Source: Siphonodentalium dalli (taxonomy: Eukaryota; Mollusca; Scaphopoda; Gadilida; Siphonodentaliidae). From it: DNA of 64,000 nucleotides. The notes beneath the pieces are model-generated. The model made no database searches and was not told the origin of the DNA. It saw nothing but the letters and a program-made list of their open reading frames with translations. The stretch's first letter is position 1. Each line of letters begins with the position of its first letter. The DNA lies in NCBI GenBank assembly GCA_032622095.1, contig CP136067.1, positions 48,155,549-48,219,548 of the forward strand, written 5' to 3'. This document shows positions 58,494-64,000 of this stretch, one piece after another. A program made the position numbers and the translations under genes.

Positions 58494-58640
58494 AAGAAAT
58501 AAATACACGGTGTAGAGGTGTGTATGGTCAAGTTGTACCACAAAAAACTGATTGTAGGACGACGCGTAGCGGAGTCCTACAATCAGTTTTTTGTGGTACA
58601 ACTTGACCATACACACCGATACACCGTGTATTTATTTCTT
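58494..58640. repeat. Long hairpin H4 (degenerate motif)
   Basis: AAGAAATAAATACACGGTGTA pairs with its complement at the right end, and inner arms GTGTATGGTCAAGTTGTACC pair fully. Non-pairing positions hold TAGAGG on the left, CCGATA on the right, and CGACGCG...GCGGAG at the centre. These could be degenerate CGAG motifs. Confidence 0.65.
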
Positions 58641-59397
58641 TTGTAATACGTCTGAAAGTTTATGGTCACAATTCGACTGAATAGTCAACGAAATACTGCG
58701 CTTTTTCGGTCTCAGGTGAGAAAACATTTCGTGGTGTAATTCGTATTGGGCGTACTCGATTTATTTGCATGGAATACTCCGGTAATCTTGTCTTGTTATG
58801 AAATTCCCCCATTGACTTTTCGAGGCACCTCTTCTAGAAAATAATCGTTGTGATTGGCTAAAAAACGATGTGTTTTCAGCGGCGCCCGTGCCTTTCATTT
58901 AAATTGTACAGGAAATACGAATTGCGGTCATTTCTGTGTTGAACGTTGTTGGGACAACATGAATATGATCATCGACTATGGACCATTTTCCTTACACAAA
59001 GCGATCTAAATGATCTTATCCCCATTCTGTACTGGTGAACAAACGCTTTCATTTTCAACTTGATTCCGAAATATCGAATCGACGAATATGATCGAGATTC
59101 GAATCGACGAATGCACAGCCCGGCCCCATGGATTTATTTTGTCATTTAATATACTTATTAAGTAACTTTCTTTGGTCGTAACATATATCAATATACCATA
59201 ACATCATTTGGACCATATTCATTGGCAACCAAACTGGTTTCAAGCGACAAATCGCTAGAAAATTCGCAAGATTGTCAAGATGTAGCAAAATTCAAAGGGT
59301 TACGGGTGCGGGTGTACTCCGTTGATGCCCCGTTTGCGCGGAGTTAGAAAAGACGGGAAAAGTCGCGTGCGTCGATCTGAATAAACCGATTTTTTTC

Positions 59398-59430
59398 GTG
59401 GTACAATTGGAAAAAGTAGAATTGTACCAC
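59398..59430. repeat. 33-bp hairpin sharing GTACCACAAAA with H4
   Basis: GTGGTACAATT pairs with AATTGTACCAC around an 11-base loop. The same core occurs in the H4 arms. Confidence 0.6.
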
Positions 59431-59518
59431 AAAACTGGAACGAGATAGCCATGGTAACTCGGGCCACTGCCCAATCAGGACATGGCTTTTAAGCATAGTT
59501 AGGCAGGGTCGTATTACA

Positions 59519-59735
59519 AATACACTATATACACTATATACACTATATACACTTTATACACTTTATACACTATATATACTATATACACTATATACACTAT
59601 ATACACTATATACACTAATATACACTAAATACACTATATACACTATATACACTAAATACACTATATACACTATATATACTATATACACTATATACACTAT
59701 ATACACTATATACACTATATACACTATATACACAA
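59519..59735. repeat. 9-bp tandem array (TATACACTA)n, ~24 units
   Basis: Nearly pure ACTATATAC units with a few TTT and AAT variants. The DNA is very AT-rich and probably unstable. Confidence 0.95.
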
Positions 59736-59758
59736 ATTATGGATTCAACAAATCGATT

Positions 59759-60034
59759 TTATTCTTCCGACTCATCTGTTTCGTTGTCTTTTCCGGCATC
59801 ATACATGCATATGGTTACACAGGTGTAAATGTTTTCCATAGGCCTCAGTGCTAACGTTTTAGCGTATACTATTGGCAATATAAACATTGGGTCCAAAATT
59901 TTCTTTAAATCTGAAAAATTGACACTTTGGGAAACTTTTTGCACAAAAAAATCAGGTACGACAGGCAGGGAATTCGCCTTTAAATCTTGTGTTTTCCTAA
60001 CTAGTGTCAGAACCGCATAAAACAATACTGTCAT
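59759..60034 (-). CDS. Unknown 91-codon open stretch, low support
   Basis: Reads from a methionine through RKTQDLKANSLPV to an acidic end (GKDNETDESEE) at the edge of the 9-bp array. Composition is less biased than that of the neighbouring chance frames. I recognise no domain and find no promoter or homologue here. It may be a fragment of a mobile element protein or chance. Confidence 0.15.
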   Translation of the reverse strand: MTVLFYAVLTLVRKTQDLKANSLPVVPDFFVQKVSQSVNFSDLKKILDPMFILPIVYAKTLALRPMENIYTCVTICMYDAGKDNETDESEE

Positions 60035-60295
60035 ATTTTAGACCACATCAAAAAATTCAAACTTCACTACAGAGGGTTAATTCCTGTGCCAATGGCTATT
60101 TTACCAGTGGGAAACCATAGGGAAGAGGTGTGATGATTTTTTAAAGCAAAAAGCACACAAGGTTATATTGACCAATCAGGGCCCAGTGTATATTTTATTC
60201 TCTCCTATATATTCCTCCCGCATCCGCTAGAGGTCTCTCCGAACCTTATATAACTAGAAGTATATATACAATTGACATATAGCAATATATATAAT

Positions 60296-61174
60296 CATCA
60301 GCATCAGCAGTCGGACCTCCAGAGAGCTTGGATCGCCACCTCTCAGGATGACTACGCCACCGCTTATTCCAATTAGTGTTACTACAATGCTGGACTCCAT
60401 GCATGTCACGCCTTGTCTGAGCTGGTCACTCCACGCTCACAAAGGCGGATACCAGTTGATTCTGGATTTCCAGTCCGGCCCGGCACAGCCCTTTTCAGGG
60501 CTCCCTACCGGGAGTGGACCGGATAATACCAGATCAACACGGAAAGTTCGACGACAAAAGATAAAAAAGAAGAAAAAGAAATCACCATCAAGAAAAAAAT
60601 CAGATGCCGAGAGACTAGCCGCATGGAAAGAGAAGAATGCGACGGACATTACACCAGCCAGCTCCTCCCATGCAGTCGAAATCCCGGCCCAGTCTGTCCA
60701 GGAGATGGAACCACCACCACCATCGCCTCCACGGCCAGACATGGACTTCAACCCGAAGACTCCGGAATACACTGAGCCGGAGCCTTCAACTGCCAATCAT
60801 ATATCACCGGTAACCGAACAAGTAACAGATGCCACCAGCCTATGGTTAGAAAACCACAAAAAAGAATCAGCTAAATATCTCGCCAGAGTAGACGAATCAA
60901 TTAAGAAATCAGAAGAGAGTAGAATAAAAGCAAAGGCAGTCTTAGACGAATTAGATCCACCGAAAAGTAAAAACAAAAAAAGAAAAAAGCTAAAAGCAAC
61001 CAGCAAAAACTAAACATCTCAACCTCACTTTGCCTCCGGTCAGCCTCCGCATCTGAACAGCATCAACAGCCTCATAAATCGATCTCCATCGAATATATCA
61101 AGAAAGGGTGAAGGGACTTGCACACTGCAGTCCGACCACCCTACCCGGCCTTCGGCCGGAAACGACTCAACAAC
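60296..61174 (+). mobile_element. Retroelement with intact ORF1-like gene, 12-bp target duplication
   Basis: AATATATATAAT flanks the element exactly (60284-60295 and 61175-61186). The body holds one intact reading frame (60348-61013). Its 3' part ends in a small hairpin, CCGGCCTTCGGCCGG (61145-61159), followed by AACGACTCAACAAC, a retroelement-like tail. The AT-rich target makes the duplication less decisive. No reverse transcriptase is present, so it would depend on another element. Confidence 0.55.
60348..61013 (+). CDS. Intact 221-aa basic ORF1-like protein
   Basis: Residues 24-41 (LSWSLH...LILDF) form a short hydrophobic/aromatic block. Residues 64-84 are very basic and end KKKKSPSRKK, followed by a DAERLAAWK helix (86-94). 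Residues 121-130 are proline-rich. Residues 163-200 are charged and helix-prone (likely coiled coil), and 206-221 are lysine-rich. The layout suggests a nucleic-acid-binding, self-associating protein such as a LINE ORF1/gag-like product; that is inference from composition. Diverged relatives lie at 53531 and 62267. I know no named family with certainty. Confidence 0.5.
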   Translation: MTTPPLIPISVTTMLDSMHVTPCLSWSLHAHKGGYQLILDFQSGPAQPFSGLPTGSGPDNTRSTRKVRRQKIKKKKKKSPSRKKSDAERLAAWKEKNATDITPASSSHAVEIPAQSVQEMEPPPPSPPRPDMDFNPKTPEYTEPEPSTANHISPVTEQVTDATSLWLENHKKESAKYLARVDESIKKSEESRIKAKAVLDELDPPKSKNKKRKKLKATSKN

Positions 61175-61190
61175 AATATATATAATAGAT

Positions 61191-61469
61191 ATGTATGCCC
61201 CCTACAAATGGTTCCGGGTCGATGGCATGTCGAAATTCGATGAATATATTCGCAGTTTAATTCTGACACCGCTACCAGCCGCTACTAGCTTATTCTTGTC
61301 CCGCAAATACGTCGTACTTTCATGTGAAATCCAATCACATGAAAGGCAAGTACGCACAAAAGACAGCGTCAGGTGGGCCACTAGTTGCCTTAATGCTAAG
61401 TATGGTGGAACAGTGAGATACAGTATGCCCAAAGTAATTGACCACTTACCACAGCAGAATTATGGGTAA
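61191..61469 (+). pseudogene. 92-codon open stretch, X2 copy
   Basis: Same as 52458-52733, with Ile to Val and Val to Met changes. Function unknown; probably repeat-derived. Confidence 0.3.
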
Positions 61470-62266
61470 TTTTTCAGGATTTAGTCGGAAATATGGCTTG
61501 TTGCCATTCATCGGAAAGCTTTCGATAGATCCACGTACAGAATCACCACGCAGTGTGTGTGGTCCGACGATCTCAAACAATAGTGCGTAAAACTGTGACC
61601 AATTACCACACAACTGGTGCGTAAAAGCTGAAGCACAAATTATGGGGACAATTAAATATATGGGCGGCCTTCGTGGTATGTATTGCTGTTAAAATAGTCA
61701 CATACGCTAAAACCGACATTAACAGAAAGAATATTGTATAATTAACATATTTTGTTCTTATACCAATGATAAATATCGCGTACATTTCATGTCATTGTCA
61801 CGTTTGCACGCTTTTTTTTTTATGTAAACAAACATAAAAAACGTTAAAGAAACATTTGATTATAGACAAACACTCGGAACTACCGGATCGTCTTATATGA
61901 AAATGTTCCGTTGCGCGAATATCAAATTATTGGCGCCATCAACAATCGCATTCAAATCACATTTTAATCGACCCATTCTACCCACTGTCAGTTCAAAATC
62001 CAGCTAATCTACGTTACTTCGTGATTGGAAAGAATCAGACAGAAAACGTATACATAATATAATTGTTCTCGCAAAGAGGTGAATATTTTTTAATCCAGTT
62101 AGTATTTTCTCCTAACCTATATATGGTAATTACGTCACATATTTTCTGCTAACCTATATATATGGTAATACATACCAAATAAGGATTTGATTCACATTCA
62201 CCATACTCGATAGCCAGAGAGGACGGACGCATTATAACCTTTCTCACTCATGACTTCAGTTGGACA

Positions 62267-62916
62267 ATGGATTCATCTATAATCCCCGCTGAAGTCAAGC
62301 TTGTGCTGAGCTCACTCAACTTGGACCACTGCCTGACATGGAATCTACACCGGTCAGGCAGCCAGATTGATCTGCTTTTGACGTACCGGGTTAAACCGAC
62401 ACAGTCCTCACCAGGACCCTCTGCCGGTCGCAACCCGGTAGCTGGAGACCGCCAGCTATACCTGTGGACGTAGGAGCAAAGAAAAGGAGGCGGAAAAGCA
62501 AGAAGACCTCCTCCCGAAAAAGAAGAGATGCAGACAGGAAGGCCAAGTGGAAACAGGGGAGAGCTGAGAGACGCCCAGCTCCCCCCACTCGGCCTCAACT
62601 CGACGATACCACCACCAGAAGCAGAGACGCCGATGTCACACCGGAAGTCTATGCTATCGTCACCGAGGTCAACGGAGACAGGGACGCGGATATCACCCCC
62701 GACGCTCCTACCGCTGACTTCGAGGTAGAGATGGACACATATACACCTGTGACACCGGAGCACCAACACATACCGGTGTCCTCCATCTCCACCACCAGCA
62801 ACAACAACAGCAACATCAGCAGCACATCCACCATTTCCATCAGGTCGGATGCTGAACGTCATGAGATGTATCAGAGGTTCATTATACACCCGCTGGAGCC
62901 CATGAAGAAATTCTAA
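62267..62916 (+). pseudogene. ORF1-like basic protein, frame-broken (X2)
   Basis: Same two-frame structure as the X1 copy: the first frame ends at 62473 and the second is open from upstream to 62916. It keeps the KKRRRKSKK and SRKRRDADRKAKWKQ motifs. Differences from X1 are scattered substitutions without new stops in either frame. The long minus-strand frame across this region (62248-63114) is an antisense shadow. Confidence 0.55.
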
Positions 62917-62959
62917 GAATACTCGTAGCTTGTAACGCTTACGACGACAGCCAAAAGCC

Positions 62960-62996
<37 letters not shown>

Positions 62997-63628
62997 CACC
63001 AACCGATAGGAAAAAAAGAAACCAAAAAAGAAAAAAATCAAGGTCTAGATCACTTCCTGCTGCGGGGGCACGAAAGTCAATAACGCTCTTCAGTGACAAA
63101 TCAGCATCCAACAAGCGGGTTGTAGGGGAGGCGCATACTGCCCTACCAAATCTTCCCGGGAATCATCCCAAACTCCAAACCTAAATAAGGAATTTACTAT
63201 GATATTATTGTGAGTTGTAGTTGTAGACGTACCATATTGGGGGGGTTTGCAACCGACGTATAATGCGCGCGAATCTAAATGAGGAAATGACGCAATATCG
63301 TGACTCTATACTTATGAACTATTCACTGTGCTTTTTGCGAGAAACTAAACATCACTCAACCTGCATTTTCTCGGGCACAAAGCGTGTTTTGTGAATAATA
63401 TCGCATCCATATCATCATTATGCTATGCTATTAGTATATTCTTGAGGAAATTATCTTAATTTGATAAATGTTATTTCTAAATTATAACTTTTTAATTTGT
63501 ATGTACGCATATAGTGTGTGCTTATCAGTGCACTACATTGTGTGATGACAGGTGTACAGTTTATGTTTGGTTTTGGTTTGAGACGAGAGACGACACAGCC
63601 ATGTGTGTTCATTATATACCTGCATGTG

Positions 63629-63630
63629 CA

Positions 63631-63669
<39 letters not shown>

Positions 63670-64000
63670 CGAAAAATAAATTCAGGCAATTATGGCATTT
63701 TTCCCCTTTCGATCATTTTTTGTACCCACCCACCCACCGCCAATTTTTTTTCCGTTTTCGGCAGTTTTTTCCGACCATTTTTTGACACCCACCCCCCTTT
63801 TAACACTAAAACAGAGATTTGCGGGGGGAAATTCACTGTAAACAGCTGTATATGAATTTCTGTGCATACTATTTATCATGGATGTTAACATGGACATGTA
63901 AATAGGAATGAGTCATTTTGAGGTCATTCGGCCAAAAAAACATGGCTGCCAGCGGCCATCTTGGATTTCAAAATTTGCAACAAAATACAACACGATAACT
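63629..64000. mobile_element. G-run hAT-like MITE, copy G3 (cut by window end)
   Basis: Starts CA followed by 38 G (63631-63668) and TCGAAAAATAAATTCAGGC, then follows G1/G2. The preceding GCATGTG (63622-63628) is the likely target duplication. X1 shows the unfilled site GCATGTGCACAAAATTATTT at 55425. Confidence 0.8.

Larger units (their letters stand above)
61187..63628. repeat. Duplicated block X2
   Basis: Counterpart of X1 without the G2 insertion. It is interrupted on the right by G3 at 63629. Small differences include an expanded AAC repeat near 62962-62995. Confidence 0.8.

Noticed and set aside
59829-60020. 63-codon plus-strand frame
   Set aside because: Shadow opposite the longer 91-codon minus-strand frame, which itself has low support.
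62248-63114. 288-codon minus-strand frame
   Set aside because: Antisense shadow of the X2 ORF1-like pseudogene, lengthened by the AAC repeat.

Overview
This window is repeat-dominated eukaryotic DNA with no convincing intact host gene. The repeat set is DUF3504-type Crypton tyrosine recombinases, 5'-truncated LINE reverse transcriptases, a tRNA-derived SINE, TTAA-targeting and hAT-like non-autonomous DNA elements, many long hairpins, and a higher-order satellite. It fits a marine invertebrate, most likely a mollusc or another lophotrochozoan. That placement is inferred from the repeats and the AT-rich base composition, not from a diagnostic gene.

Layout. 0.3-5.2 kb: two TTAA-flanked MITEs carrying paired 67-bp hairpins, and a decayed minus-strand Crypton. 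7.6-11.6 kb: a TTAA element inside a repeat, a 27-bp minisatellite and duplicated repeat blocks. 11.6-19.7 kb: a plus-strand LINE, a minus-strand LINE split by a fold-back element, and a second Crypton copy. That Crypton unit was entered by a LINE, which was itself entered by a 1,074-bp element with a perfect 6-bp target duplication. 20-34 kb: hairpins, a GTGCCGAAACGTCC-type array, a SINE inside a hAT-like remnant, a LINE 3' end, a GGTACTC palindrome array and one possible host-type exon. 35-44 kb: a tandem 1.44-kb unit (U1, U2, U3); U3 was hit by three elements of different types, which U1 and U2 show as empty sites. 45.8-50.7 kb: a ~140-bp satellite with a 3.02-kb higher-order period, ending in a 100-N gap. 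50.8-64 kb: a duplicated block (X1/X2) with G-run hAT-like MITEs at reciprocal sites, ORF1-like basic proteins, a clean 873-bp hAT-like element, and 32-bp and 9-bp tandem repeats.

The most unusual signal is a set of six long hairpins (around 1.4, 18.5, 20.9, 21.6, 41.6 and 58.6 kb). Their stems are largely unrelated in sequence, yet a short ACTCGT/ACGAGT-like motif tends to keep the same orientation in both arms. The motif therefore breaks the palindrome at matching positions. It is clear in three hairpins and degenerate in the others. Also notable are the 1,074-bp element with clustered GCGCTTAAGCGC palindromes and the ORF1-like elements with Lys-rich SPSRK motifs.

Coordinates were read by eye. 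Identities are approximate unless exact repeats are stated.
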